A DNA stretch of 64,000 bases from Closterium sp. NIES-65 (GCA_948144175.1 CANXME010000053.1:1880899-1944898), one strand, 5' to 3'. Shown: positions 42,935 to 55,639, counted from the first letter of the stretch. Notes: a model not told the origin generated them from the letters alone. Translations and numbers: made by a program.

Positions 42935-43467
42935 CCAAATGCTGGACATATTGTGAGCTTTTCTATGTTCAAAGTGTGTTTTGCAACTTCGTATGTGTGA
43001 AATATCAATGGCCATAGTGGACAAGGTTTGACAACATCGAAGGTCTCCATACCGGCAAATTCGCGCGGTAGCCGTTGATGATGCCGCGCGAGCTTTTCGT
43101 CACCTGAGCTGGAAAATTCGTTGTCAACGTGTCGAGCAAGCCCCAACCTCCGCCAGGCACACCGCAATGGCGCTGGAAGCTGGGTGAGAGTTGGTGGAGC
43201 TCGGTCCGCTGGTATTGCATCTTGCACTTGCTGGTTTTCCCTTGCACACCCTGCTAGATCTCCTACCTCTCCTGGATCACTCCAATTCAAACTGGCCAAG
43301 TACAGTGCACTTTACAAACATGAGCAGCAACCCTTCTATGGAGGTCCCGAAACCGTGCATGTGTCGGCGCTGATGCTTGCTCAATCTGATTGAGGAGACT
43401 GGCTAGCCCGTAGTAGGAAAACGTCATTAGTTGCTAGGTGCGTCGTTGATTGCTAGCTGCCTGTCAG
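42935..43467 (+). other. QPT-CLC intergenic region
   Basis: 533 bp with the QPT 3' end and CLC 5' region. Base composition becomes less GC-rich here. No convincing gene; a 90-codon open frame at 43121 lacks any recognisable motif. Confidence 0.5.
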
Positions 43468-46327
43468 ATGGCGAAAAGGTCGAAGGAAGACGCACTTTGC
43501 AATGGCGAAGTGCGTCCGCTTTTGGATGACCAAGCCGTTTCTTCGTCTCAGTATGGTTCAGTAGTCCCCCCTGGTCTTAATTCCAATGACGATTCAGGCC
43601 CGAAGGAAGCTTTAGCACGATGCCTTTCCAAGCCGATTCAACACGAAAGCTTAGATTATGAGTGAGTGGGACGCTTTGCGCTTCTGTCATCGTTCAGAGA
43701 CGATTTCATGGATACGAAGTGACTTAGCTTTCCCTTCACGTTCTCTTTCAGGGTCCTTGAGTCTGCAATTCACGACGAGGACTGGCGCTCAAGAACGCGC
43801 GTAGAGCACCTTCAGTACACATTGCTGAAATGGCTCTTTGTCCTGCTCGTTGGCGCTGCTACGGGAGCTGTCGCTTTTTTCATAAACATGGGTGTCGAAA
43901 ACATCGCTGGCTTCAAGTATCAGATGGTCCGTAAATACATGAAGACCGAAAGGTGAGCCTCGATTGTGCTGTCAATGACTACGTTAGTCCATTGACTCTG
44001 ATGCTACTACCGCTACGGCCTTACTCTCATCCCCTGCTTCAGTTTGCTTGCAGGCTTTTTTATTCTAGTGTGTTCCGACGTCTCTCTCGTCCTCTTCTCG
44101 TCGCTTCTCTGTAATGTAATTTCAATGGAAGCTGCCGGTTCTGGTATCCCGGACGTCAAAGCGTATCTCAACGGAGTAGATGCTCCAAGAATATTTGCAG
44201 CGAAGACACTGTTTGTCAAGGTACTGATTTTTCTTATCATTCGAATCTCTATCATGAGAGGGTGGCATTTAATTCCTAGTATTGTCTTCCTACTCGCAGA
44301 TCTTCGGAAGTATAGGCTCTATCGCTGGTGGTCTTGCTGTGGGAAAGGAAGGTCCGCTTGTTCACACAGGGGCGTGTATTGCAAACGTTCTTGGTCAAGG
44401 TGGCTCTCGGAAGTACCATCTTACATGGAAATGGTTGCGGTACTTCAAGAATGACAGGGACCGGAGGGATTTGGTGACATGTGGTGCTGCCGCAGGTGTT
44501 GCTGGTGCCTTTAGAGCTCCTGTGGGTGGTGTGCTCTTTGCCCTGGAAGAAGCAACCTCTTGGTCAGTGAAGTTGCTTTTGGTCACCGTGTTGATCTGCT
44601 GAAGAAAAGCCTCATTGGAGCCTTCGTTGTTGCTTTGCTGTGCAGGTGGCGAAGTGCTCTTCTCTGGCGAGTTTTTTTCACAAATGCCGTTGTGGCCATG
44701 GTCGTCCGTGCTCTTATGACCTATTGTGCCAATGGACACTGTGGGCTTTACAATGGGGGAGGGTTTATCATATTTGATCATACAGAGGCGAAAACGGAGT
44801 TTGGAGTGGTGGAAATGTTTCCAGTCATTGGGTTGGGAATCATTGGAGGAATTGCAGGGAGCATTTTTAACCAGCTTAACCTCTCGCTATGCAAGTTGAG
44901 ACAGCAAGGAAGCAGGTAAATCGGTTGCACCATCATCAAGTTTCTCTCGCTCTGGGCTTGATTGTTGATTTTGTCGTCTTCTGCTGCATTCATATTCGGA
45001 TTGTTCTTTATTATTGTTTCAGGCGTGGAGTGTGGAAAATTGTGGAGGCATGTGCAGTGGCAGCATTGACATCTGCAGTTCGATTCTCCGTGCCATTCCT
45101 GGTCAGGTGTCAGCAGTGCCCGGATGGGATTGAATGCCCCAGCAAGACAGAGATGGGGTATTACAAGAGCTTCACTTGCCCTCCGGGCCACTACAACGAC
45201 ATGGCTGGCCTGCTGTTTACACCCAACGATGATTCCATTCGAAGCCTTCTCAGCAGCGGAACCCATCATGCATTCTCGTGAGCACCCATCTACCTGACTA
45301 CACATCTCCACTCCACACTTCACTTCAAATTTTTTTTAAAATGGGTTTCTCACGGTTTGGTGCCTTGCCCTGCAGGTTCACCTCACTTGGCATTTATTTC
45401 TGCTGCTTCTACTTCTTGTCCATCCTCACATATGGCATCACTGTGCCATCGGGCCTTTTTGTGCCTGCAATTGTCTGTGGTGCAACTTACGGCCGCGTGG
45501 TTGGAAGAATCATGTCCAACTATGCACCAGCAGACAACCTGGATGAGGGGACTTATGCACTTATTGGCACAGCATCTTTCCTGGGAGGGTCCATGAGGAC
45601 AACTGTGTCTCTCTGTGTGATTCTCCTGGAGTTGACTGGAAGCTTAAAACTGCTCCCACTTATCATGATTGTTCTGCTGGTTTCGAAGACGGTCGGTGAC
45701 ATGTTCAACAGCGGGATTTATGATGCACACAACCAGCTGAAGGGGATCCCTTACCTGGAGGCTCATCCTGAGGAGGCCATGCGGCATTACACTGCCAAAG
45801 ACATTCTCGTCTCCGAGCCGGTGAAGTTCTCAGGCGTGGAGAGTGTGGAGCGGATCTACGATACACTTCGCACTACAAACCACAACTCTTTCCCGGTCAT
45901 TGACACCCATGAAGATGGCTCAACATCCTTCTACGGACTTGTCTTGAGAGGTCATCTCTTGGTGCTCCTACGGTCAAAGCAGAGCTTTCTGCTCCATCCG
46001 CAAGTGTCTGAAACTGTCCAGAAGCACCTTGCAGCAGAGGATTTTGGTAAGCCAGGATCAGGGAAGGGGCTGAAGCTGGAGGACATTCAACTGAGTGAAG
46101 AGGAACAAAAAATGTTCCTAGACCTGCATCCTCTAGCCAACAGATCTCCATACATTGTGCCTGAGAGCATGTCTCTCAACAAGGCATACATGCTCTTCAG
46201 ACAGCTGGGCCTTCGTCATCTTTGTGTGGTTCCCAAGCCGACTCATGTTCTGGGCATCATAACCCGCAAGGATCTGCTGCCTCAGAATTTCAGTGAGCGG
46301 AATGTGTCTCAGACTTCATTAGTTTAG
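43468..46327 (+). CDS. CLC-type anion transporter, seven exons, 770 aa
   Basis: Voltage-type CLC membrane protein; plant members exchange Cl- or NO3- for H+ in vacuole or Golgi membranes. Exons: 43468-43661, 43752-43952, 44043-44220, 44300-44562, 44646-44915, 45023-45277 and 45376-46327, all GT-AG with agreeing phases. The hydrophilic N-terminus ends in SLDYE, then the membrane domain carries the filter motifs GSGIP, GKEGP (gating Glu) and PSGLFVP (central segment), the FALEE proton glutamate, and GIYDAH (anion-coordinating Tyr). Two CBS domains fill the last ~190 residues (VKFSG...NSFPVID, SPYIVPESMSLNKAYMLFRQLGLRHL). Ser in GSGIP fits chloride preference; AtCLCa, a nitrate exchanger, has Pro. 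The nearest subgroup (plant CLC-b/c/d-like) is inferred. Introns are short and without exon echoes. Confidence 0.94.
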
Positions 46328-46796
46328 GAGTGTACTTTTTTTCATTCATCCACTCAATTAACAAATGACTGCTGCGTAGGGGGCATAACAAGGGTGCAAG
46401 GGCACCGGGGAAGTGACATACCATCTCCCGACGTAGATACTGACCTTGTGATGGAAAAACAGACTCTAGCAACAAACTAGCCCTTGTGAGGGATTCCCTC
46501 GCTTCTCTAAGCCCTTCGATGCCCTTGCTCCTCTTCCAGGCCTAGTCCAGACCTTCTCCCCCTTCCCCCCAGCCTTAGGTCCCCTCCCCAGGTCCCCTCC
46601 CCATGCCCCCCCTCGTGAAGTCTCGCACCAGCCCAGCCCCCCCTTCCTTCTCGCGTCCCTCCACCCAACCTGATCCCTCGCAGCACCTCAATGCCACGTG
46701 CATGCCCCTCAACAGCCACACGCCTGTCAGCTAGCGAGCTGTCAGCGCCACGCCATGGGCGCGTTCATTAACAAAAACAAGTGTGATTATGCTAGA
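46328..46796 (+). other. CLC 3' region and spacer
   Basis: The first ~150 bp are probably the CLC 3' untranslated region. 46500-46720 is C/T-rich. No gene is recognised. Confidence 0.45.
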
Positions 46797-46968
46797 CAAG
46801 GGTGTTAGCTGAATCAGACTATGCAAATGTAATAGTCTGAAAAATCAGACTAAGCTCCAACATTCGTCTGGAAAATCAGACCAGAAAAATATGCCCATCT
46901 GATCGTCAGACGGAACGATTTTTTACTTTGGTGTTTTCAGACAAGCCCAAATCCTAGCAAGAGCCCTG
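46797..46968 (+). mobile_element. Small non-autonomous hAT (MITE), 172 bp
   Basis: Read inward, its right end CAGGGCTCTTGCTAGG closely matches the hAT-1 left end CAGGGTTCTCGCTAGG, and similarity continues through the GGGC.TGTCTGA part. The left end reads CAAGGGTGTTAGC. The inside is mostly palindromes: GTCTGAAAAATCAGAC (46835-46850) and GTCTGGAAAATCAGAC (46866-46881). The flanking 8-mers (ATGCTAGA and AACTAGAT) match only partly, so the exact left end is uncertain. Confidence 0.65.
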
Positions 46969-47075
46969 AACTAGATGCCCTCGTGGCTGGTGTCAACACC
47001 GAATGGAACAATTTATGCAGATTACAGGGTCAATCAGGAGGTCTCTGTACATTTGCTTTAGAATGAAAGGGAGCC

Positions 47076-50000
47076 CAGGGCCCACATTATCAGAGTAAAT
47101 TACTCTGTTTCTCTGAAAATCAGAGTTATTTTTTAGAGGAACTCTGTACCTGCTAGGTTATGATTTTGGTACCGTAGTTGTGTTTTCTCTGATGTATCAG
47201 AGTTTAGGTATAGGTCACTCTGAGGGCCCTGGGTTTTTTTTCTAAGGATAGTGTTAACTCTGTACAGAGGATACAGGCCCCCTAGCCGAGCCCCCCCCAC
47301 CCTTTCCCCAATTACCGGGGTTTCCCCGATTCGCCGAGCACAGCATCAAGATTCGCTTCGTCTGTTGACGGCATTTTGCGCGCTGATTGGCTGGAGTGGC
47401 AATTTTCCCAGCCAGCGCACATTGTTAGCCACATCCACATCCACCTCCCAAGAAAACACCACCTGTAGTCCGACTCACGGCACAGGAGAAGAAGGAGATG
47501 CTGTATTTGAAGGCCCAGAAGAGCTACACGGCGGACTGGCTTCCGCGGTTCCCATGGTTAATCCTTGATAAATCGACTGACGGTTTTCCTTGTGTTCGCT
47601 GCAATGTCTGTATAGAGCACGGGAAGGACGATGCTCGCTACGGCCGCAATGGGAAAGGAGGTCGGGACCTCCAGATTGGGTCATTTCGCTGGCACGAGGA
47701 GAGCGTGAAGCACGACGATGCCATGAAGAAGCAAATGGGACTGATGAAGACCATCGAGGAGCAGAACGCATCGACGACTTCGCGAAGGGCGATCCGGAGG
47801 GCGCGCGGATTTCACGGCTAATGCGGAGCATCGTGTTTGTGTGCAAGACGGACACGCCGATTCAGATGTACCCCAGGCTTGTGCAGTTTCTTGCTGAGGA
47901 GGGCGTCGCCGGCATACCGCGGCAGTCTTACGGTGTGTACATCACACATTGAGTCCCACTTGATGTTGAACCCCGTACTCCTTGTTTCTTTTTTTTTTTT
48001 TTCAATATCCACTAACAACGAACCATTGGTTGTGGCCAGGTATGGCTTTTCGGAAATCGTTAAGGCTTTGACCACTTTCCTGCACCGCGAGCAATTGCGA
48101 CACGTGCACGCGTCGCCATACATTGGCATCATGTGCGACGAAAGCACAGACCACGCTCGTGGCAAACACATGATTATGTTTGTCACTTTCCTGAAGGACC
48201 GTGTGGTGGTAACTGAGCTCCTGACGCTCCTTGCCGTCACTCAGTGTGACGCGCGTCGTCGCTGCATGCCGTTCTGCTCCAGCATCTGGAGACCATCGGC
48301 ATCGACCTTCAGAAAATTGTTGGGATGTCAACAGACGGCGCCTTTGTCATGGTCGGATCGGAAACTGGGCTTGTGACGCGCCTTCGCATGCAGATTCCGC
48401 ATCTCGTCGGTTGACACTGCATCGCGCACATGTGAGGTATTATTCCGTTATGTTTTTATGGTAATTCAAGACGGTAAATCATCTTTCTGAATCTATGTGA
48501 TTTTTTGTTTGTGGTTGACGTTTCTTTTTTTGCATCCCCCTGTTCCTTCCCGTGCAGAGAAGCGTTAGCAGTCAAGAATTCGGCTGAAGCCTATCCAGAC
48601 TTCAACATCGTGGACGATGCCATCAGGGCCCTCGGTGCGATCGTCGGGAAGTCAACTCCCTGGTACGAGCGGTTCAAGGAGTTGCAGCTGGTGTACCACC
48701 AGACCAATCTGGAGCACCAGGGGCTCCACAACGTGCGCTGGCTGTCACGGGGCAAGTCAGTGCTGCGGATGTGCCGGGTTCTTGGGGCGGCGATCTGCGT
48801 CTTCATCGAGTACGGGCACACGATAGCCAGCATCGTGCAGACCTTGAAGTTTCACTTCTGCATTTATTTTCAGGCGGACATCTTGACCGAGCTCAACAAT
48901 CTGAACCGGTTTTTCCAGAGGCGAAATGTAATGTTATAGAGTATTATCGCGTCGCTGTTTTCCGTTTTTGCCCTGTGATTTGCAATTTTGTTTACTCTGT
49001 AATGTGAAATGATTATCTTTGGCTATACTCACACCCTCCCGCCCTCCGCTCAGGTGGACGTCACCATCGTGACGCAGGAGGTGGACCGCACGGTGTTGTA
49101 CATTCAACACCGCTACATCGACTACGAGAAGCAGTTCAGGGAGGGCTTGAGCCCACAGCTGTCGCCTTTCCTGGAGCGCCACAAGGATGGCAAACGTGAG
49201 CTGAAAATGGAGGGCGTGGACTCAAGCGGCCGTGCAGTGAGCCAGAAGATTGTGATAAGCGAGGCGCCCATCGCTGGCCACAAGTTTGGGGGAACCATGC
49301 GCGATTGCGAAATGATGTGTAAGGCATTCGCCAAGCTGACAGTCCAGAATCTCACCGAGCGGATGGCAGATCTTCGTCGCATGGGCGGAACGAGACTGTT
49401 CAAGGTGGAATCGTGGCCCCTTAAGCAAGACACAAGCGAGAGGCGCTGTGTCATGTGGCTTCAGGAAAACTCTATACTGTTCAACAACTGTCTGCCCGGT
49501 GAGAATAAAGAACACTTTGTAAACTCGTGCATGCCTGGTGATGTTTGGCTAAACTCTGCGATCAGTAACTTATTTTAGTTAACAAACATTTATTTCCCCC
49601 GTGCGCAGGTTTTGACTTGCGGGCAGCAGCGCTCGAGCTGAAGACATTTTGTCACATCCTCAAGAACCACCACGAGGACGAGGACTTTCATCAGGGGCTC
49701 CAAAACATGCTGAAGACACGCGATTGGGCTCGCACGTACCCAAACCTGATGCTGATGTGGCAGGCGTTGTCCGTGCTACCGCTCAGCACTGTTGAGTGCG
49801 AACGTGGGTTCAGCAGGCAGAACGTCATCAAGAGCTGGATACGCACGTCACTCCACGACGCCCGTCTGACAGAGCTGATGAGCATCCACATGCTCCAGTA
49901 CGACTTCGTGTGGCATGAAGTCGTTGACATCTGGCGCAATCAGAAGAAGCGTCGCCCCGCCAAGAAACCAGCGCAAGGCGTACCAGTTTGCGCAAGGGGG

Positions 50001-50386
50001 AAGGAGAAGATTGAGTCTGATGCGGAATTGGAGAGCGAGCATGACTATGAGTGTAGCCCGAGGGCCTAATATTTATTAGTTAGGATTTCAGATAGTTCAT
50101 TAAATTTTGAGACTCCAATAATAATACACTTCGTGACAGAACTGAACGGTGTGAGTGACAACAACACGCAAAACAGCTGTAACAGAACTCCCACACTTAG
50201 CAAACAGCATTGTACACTACGATCAGAGTACGCTAAAAATTAACTCTGACGTGCTAGGGTTTTTTATCCACGTAATAGGGTTACTCTGTCAGATCACAGA
50301 AAGGCGTAGGAACCACTCTAGATTTCAGAGTTAGCATAAAAACTGCTCTGAAAATCAGAGTGCCCAAAAACCAAAAGAAGGCCCTG
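47076..50386 (+). mobile_element. hAT-2: 3,311-bp hAT transposon, decayed transposase
   Basis: The perfect 8-bp target duplication AGGGAGCC lies at 47068-47075 and 50387-50394. Ends read CAGGGCCC (left) and, inward from the right, CAGGGCCTT. The same 15-bp palindrome CTCTGAAAATCAGAG occurs near both ends (47111-47125 and 50346-50360). The internal gene is related to hAT-1 but damaged. It could still be mobilised in trans. Confidence 0.92.
47498..50069 (+). pseudogene. hAT-2 transposase, frameshifted
   Basis: Same exon order as hAT-1. Exon 1 has a BED-like finger (FPCVRCNVC, later HEESVKH). Then come YGFSEIV and CDESTD, an NVRWLSRG exon, a VDVTIV...RYIDYEKQF exon, and a last exon with the dimerisation block LSTVECERGFSRQNVIKSW, ending TAA at 50067-50069. 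Lesions: a frameshift near 47765, apparently a phase error at the first intron, a frameshift near 48258, and a TGA near 48412 before HCIAH. Exon limits inferred: about 48040-48433, 48559-48928, 49054-49498 and 49609-50069. Confidence 0.85.
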
Positions 50387-50394
50387 AGGGAGCC

Positions 50395-50720
50395 CTGTCT
50401 TGGACCTGGGAATAGCTTTTGGGCTTTTAGTACGGGCTTACGATACATTCCTGTGTAGACACTAGTGTCTCAAACCGTTTGTGACACCCAAAATCAGCAT
50501 AAAACGTACAATGTCATGAACGCGGACCGCACTAGTGCGACTTTTACTGTATTTATCATTGGACAACGTGAATTGCGATATTATCGCGAACAAGATGTAC
50601 GAGGCCCCGTCACAGATTGAAAGGCGCACGCGTGTCGAAATGTCGAGTGTTACTGCGCCTCTCACGCATGCATCTGGACGCTCGAGGGGGTGACATTTTC
50701 GGGCAGGAAAAGCAACCGCT
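50395..50720. other. Spacer between hAT-2 and the nested LTR element
   Basis: 326 bp; no gene, LTR or repeat recognised. Confidence 0.4.
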
Positions 50721-50794
50721 TGTCAGAATGTGATGTTTGCCTAGCTTGCAGTGGGGTACTATATAGCGAGTACAGCCCGAATTAGGGTTTGCTA
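50721..50794 (+). repeat. Copia-7 5' LTR, first half
   Basis: Begins TGTCAGAATGTGATG and ends in GTTTGCTA, the left copy of the hAT-3 target duplication. It matches 59732-59805. Confidence 0.85.
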
Positions 50795-50841
50795 CAAAGC
50801 CCTAGATATCAGCCTTTTTACGTTGATTCAGCGTTAGATCA

Positions 50842-50967
50842 TGTGAAGAAATGAGGAATGAATGAACTAGAAAGGAGGTGGGTACAAGTAGGAAAACCTA
50901 GAAGTGTTGTACCCCATATTATCTACCCCACTACAGCCTACACAGACTATAGCATAAGAGTTTGACA
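50842..50967 (-). repeat. Copia-6 3' LTR
   Basis: 126 bp, TGTCAAAC to TTCACA on the minus strand. It differs from the other LTR only at the A in CCATATTATCT (plus strand). Confidence 0.92.
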
Positions 50968-51147
50968 CCCCCCCATAGGCAAAGTGGGGGAGAACAAGAG
51001 GTCACAAGACCAGTCAAGCAAAGCACAGCAAGCTCAGGGTGGATCACAACGTCACCACACAGTCCAAGCACAAGAGCAAGGCCACAAGGACAGTTCACAT
51101 GCAAGATCATATATAAAGGTAAACAACCAAGTGCAGGCATAGAAAGA
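50968..51147 (-). other. Copia-6 3' noncoding region
   Basis: Contains the conserved block (about 51020-51100) and the polypurine-like TATGGGGGGGTG next to the LTR. It is shorter than in the sister copies because of a deletion at the pol end. Confidence 0.6.
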
Positions 51148-53960
51148 TCACAGTACAAGCAAGGTCAAGAAGTGAGCAAGTGAGGCCAAGTAGGCACAAG
51201 GCGGAAGTGCCTTCGTAAAGATATCAGCAGTGCTGGCTTCAGAGGCCACGTAAGCAAGGCGCAGCTGACCACGCTGCTGCAACTCACGAGCAAGGAAGTA
51301 GCGAAGAGCAATGTGCTTCGTTCTGTGCTCTAATCTGTGCTCCCAACACAAGGCCAGCATGGCCTTGTTGTCTACGTACAGAACAGGAGGAGAACGAGGC
51401 GGCTCTCCTAGGTCAGTCAGCAGGTAGGTGAGCCAGCGTAGATCCTGTGCAGCCATGGCCCCCGCGTAGATCTCAGCCTCACAGCTTGAGCCGAGAACAG
51501 AAGACGAGCGGGTAGACCGCCACGAAACAGAGCTGGAGCCAAGGCTGAAGGTGTAACCCTGTGACGACCGCTGTGTAGCCTGGTCGTCAGCCCACGAAGC
51601 GTCTGCGTGCCCACTGAGGACCACTGGACGTCGCCCTCCAAGCACTAGCCCCATGCCCGACGTACTGCACAAGTAGCGCAACACCCTCTTCGCTGCAGCC
51701 ATGTGCACTGGTCGGTGTCTCCCAGGAGCAACATAGCGTGCCAAGATGCTAAGAGGGTATGCAAGGTCAGGTCGTGTGCAGGTCATCAGGTACATGAGGC
51801 AGCCAACAAGATCTGGCTCTACGGACTCATCCGAAGGCAGAGCTGAGAGCGAGTGGCGAGTAGACAGAGGAGTGGCCTGAGGCGAGGAGTACGTCAAGTC
51901 GAAGCACTGAAGGACCTGCTGCACCATGTGTGACTGAGTCAGGGTAATGGTGCGCTGTGCTCTGTCCCGCGCGATCTGCAAGCCAAGGTAGCTGCGCTGT
52001 TCACCCATGTCTGTGCACGTGTGTCTCTTCTGCAGCTCGGACTTCACGTGGGCGAGTCCAGCAGTGTCAAAGACCAAGTCGTCAACGTACACGAGGATGT
52101 AGAACGGCGGCAAAGAGGTGTCGGTGCGCAGAAACAGCGACGGGTCGGCAGTAGAGGGAGCAAACCCAAGAGCCGCAAGTGTAGTCCTCAGTGTGTCGTG
52201 CCACTCACAGGGCGCCTGGCGGAGACCGTAGACTGGCTGCCGGAGGCTCCACTGGATACCAGGAGGAAACGACCCAGTGAAGCCAGGTGGGCGGCGCAGC
52301 CAGATCTCCTCGTGCAGGCTGCCCTGCAGAAAAGGTGTGCTGAAGTCAAGAGAGTGAAGCTCGTAGTCGCGCTGAGCGGCTATGTGCAGCAGCACCCGAA
52401 GAGTGGTCATCTTCGGGGTGGGAGAGAAGGTCTGAAAGTAGTCAACTCCCTGCCGCTGACTGAAGCCTCGAGCCACGTAACGCGCCTTGAAGACAGGCGG
52501 AGAACGCGACGGCCGCTTCACCCTGAAAATCCACATGCCACTGACGATGTTCGCCCCAGGTGGGGGAACCTCGTTGACGTAGGTGCCTGTGGACTTGAAA
52601 GAAGCCACCTCTGGCTGTCTGCCACTGTGCGGAGTAGGGACCCTTGATCGCCTCAGCGTACGATCGAGGAGTCGGGATGTCTAGTGCTTCCGGGTCTCCC
52701 TCAGGGGCAATCAGCGTGGAGACGAGATGAGGCAAAGCAGCTGCAAAACACTGGAACTCCTCCTGCCTGTCGTCAAGGACGTCCGTGCTAAGAGCACACT
52801 CACCCCCGACGGACAGAGGACAGACACACTCAGACTCAGCAACAAGACTAGCAGCGTAGTCTAGACGATAGTGAGCAGCAAAGTCGACAAGCTTAGCAAC
52901 TAAGGCAGACGCAGCAGTGGACTCAAAGGAAGGGTCAGTGACAACAGTAGCCAGGAGACGCGTGACAGTAGGACTGGCAGCACGAAGAGAGTCAGACTTC
53001 GGGTCAGCAAGGACAGGAAGAGAGGACTCTGGAGGAGACGGCAACGGGACACGCAGAGGAGCAGTGGAAGGACGCAGTGCCATCTGGTGAGTGCCTGGGA
53101 CCGCAGGAGGGCGCGGATGCGGAGCACGATTACGAGTGCGAGCAGCACAAACAGGCGACGCAGGACGAGACACAGGTTCACGACGCTCAGCAAGACCTCC
53201 AGTAGGACCAGTGTAGGGAGAAGGAGGAGGAAGGGGGGGAGGCGGGCTGTAACTGTGACCGCGACTGGACAGGCTGTGGACACTCGAAGGCAGGAGCAGG
53301 ACCAGTAGAGGGCGGGAGACCAAGAACCTGCTCAAGGAGCGGAAAGAAGTACGGCCGCGGCGGCGCAGCGCCTCCAGAACCAGCAAGGACAGCACCAGTA
53401 CCCCCAGCGGCAGCACCAGCGCCAGCAGAACCTCCAGCTCCAACAGCGCCAAATCCAGCACCCTCAGAAGCACCAGCGCCAGTAGCACCAGCTCGAGCAG
53501 GACCGTCAGCTCCAGTACCGCCAGTAGCTCTAGCAGGACCTCCAGGAGGACCGACTCCAGCATTCTCAGCAGCACCCCCAGTCCCAGCAGCTCCAGTACC
53601 GCCAGTACGAGCACCTCCAGGACCAGCAGCAACAGTAGCACCTCCAGCTCCAGCAGCACGGCTGCAGCGCCGGGCAAACCACTCGTGCAGCTCCTGCGGA
53701 TAGAGTAGCTCCCGCCTCGACGAAGCACCGCCAGAGGCCACACGAGCAGACCCAACACCCCCAAGCTCCGCACCCCCAGGCTCCGTACCCCCAGGCTCAG
53801 CACCCCCAGGCTCCGCACCCCCAGGCTCAGCACCACCAGAGTCAGCACCCCTAGACTCGGCACCCCCAGGCTCCGCACCCCCAGGCTCAGCACCCCCAGG
53901 CTCAGCACCCCTAGTAGTACCAGAGTCAACAGCTACCTCGACAGGCTCGACTGCTTCTAC
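51148..53960 (-). pseudogene. Copia-6 linker, reverse transcriptase and RNase H
   Basis: On the minus strand: AEPGG repeats (53930-53750), SPQELHEWFARR-like module, Gly/Ala-rich linker, RPYFFPLLEQ block, then RT and RNase H open from 52608 to 51148 (486 codons). YVDD is intact at 52089-52078. Three residues after it are deleted in frame relative to sister copies. A frame change near 52610 separates the linker from RT. The C-terminus differs from the family HLLTS end because of a deletion. Confidence 0.87.
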
Positions 53961-53989
53961 CTGGGACACACCTGACGGGGCAGGACCCT

Positions 53990-55637
53990 AAGGGGGGAGG
54001 GGGTCTACCGGGGGAGGACCTGGCGCAATGAAGAGCGGCGGCGGGGGGAGGGGCGCAGTGCGGTAGGGGAAGAGACGGTAGTAAGGCACCGACTCGTCAA
54101 AGGTGACGTCCTGGGAGGACAGAACACGGCGCGAGGTGGGGTGGTAAAATTACCAACCAGGCGCGTCTGGGGGGAAGCCAAGGAAGACGTAGGGAACAGC
54201 ACGGGGGGGCAGCTTGTCCGTAGACAAGTCGCGGACAAACGCCCGAGATCCCCAGACCCGAAACGCAGACGCATCGCCAACCTTCCCGGTCCACTGCAAG
54301 GTGGGGGAGGTCTCTGGCAAGGAGACCCGGGGCTGAAGGTTGAGCTGATGCGCCGCGTACTGAACCGCAAACGGCCACAGAAAATGGGGAGCAGCCGCAT
54401 GGATCATGGACGTACGAGCGACGTTCATGACCATGCCGATGTGGCGCTCAGCAATCCCATTTTGCTGTGGAGAGGCCGGAAGCGTGAAGGTTTGGCGGAT
54501 GCCCTGTGCACGACAGAAGGCTCCCAGACGGGCAGAGGAAAACTCCCCGCCTCTGTCAGAGTGCAGACGCAGGACAGGAAAGTCCGAGCCGGAACTCTCT
54601 CTGAGCTGGAGACGAGCTGCGCGGATCTAGTCGATCAACACCTCAGTGACGTCACCCTTGCTGCGCAACGGGAACACCGTGGTGTAATGCGAGTAGTCGT
54701 CAACCACCAACAGGAAGTAACGCTCGTGACCCTGGCCACGGACACGGGCGGGGCCCCACACGTCCATGTGAAGAGTCTGTAGCGGAGCCTCTGTCGGAGG
54801 AAACTCGGAGGAGTGAGGGGCGGCGTGCTGCCTCCCCTCGACGCAGAGAACGCAGGTAGGGGCAGGCCCCGGAGGGAGGGGAGGAAGGGACCGGGGGAGA
54901 CCAAAGACAAGGACACGGGAGGCCATGTCTTGGAGACGAGGCAGGGAGGGGTGACCAAGGCGGTGGTGCCAAAGGAGAGACTGGTGGGACAGGAGACGAG
55001 ACGAGCAGGAAGCAGACTCAGGACCAGACCTGGACGCTGCAGCAAACACCTAACTCGACGCAGCTACCTGACCAGACTCAGCAGCCGGAGGAGACTCAGT
55101 AGTCAGTGTGTACAGGCTCGACCCCGGCCGACGGGTAAACGTGGCCAAGTGACGGCCCGTCCGAGCACACATATAGTGGGTCACCCGCTGACTCGCAGGA
55201 GTGAACTGGTCAACCCCCCCATCCTGTAGATCAGCTCCACTCACCAAGTTTGTAGAGAACGAGGGGAGGTAGAGACCTGACTGGGTACCAGAGGGGACTA
55301 CCGGACACGGTAAGACAGTGGAGAAGCGAGCAACGACAGGACCCCCAGAGGGGTCCGCCAGGGAGACCGCAACCGGCTGACTAAGCGGCGTAAGCGTGGT
55401 GCGGTCTCAAAAGAAGGAGCGGGAAGCACCCGAGTCAAGGGTGAAGGTGTGTAAGGCCTGAGCCGACGTGGTACCAGAGAGAGCAGACTCACCAGCACCT
55501 GGGGCAGCAGACGCACTAGCACCTAGAGCAGCAGCCTCACCAGCACCTAGAGCAGTAGCCTCAATGCCCGCGTCAGGCGGAACACACAGGTAACAGTCAC
55601 CGTCATCACTAGCAGACACAGCATACATGGCAGCAAG
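53990..55637 (-). pseudogene. Copia-6 protease-integrase with nonsense codons
   Basis: Protease DSGASRSFF is followed immediately by TGA (about 55407), where others have CGA for Arg. The integrase section 55049-54627 ends at TAG in place of a Trp. The next section 54434-54150 ends at TAA in place of Gln. All are C-to-T or G-to-A changes. Domain motifs (HHRLGHPS, HMDVWGP, HSDRGGEF, PQQNGIAERH) are otherwise kept. Confidence 0.85.
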
Positions 55638-55639
55638 AA

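Noticed and set aside
43121-43393. 90-codon frame upstream of CLC
   Set aside because: No motif and codon use unlike the neighbours; probably intergenic.
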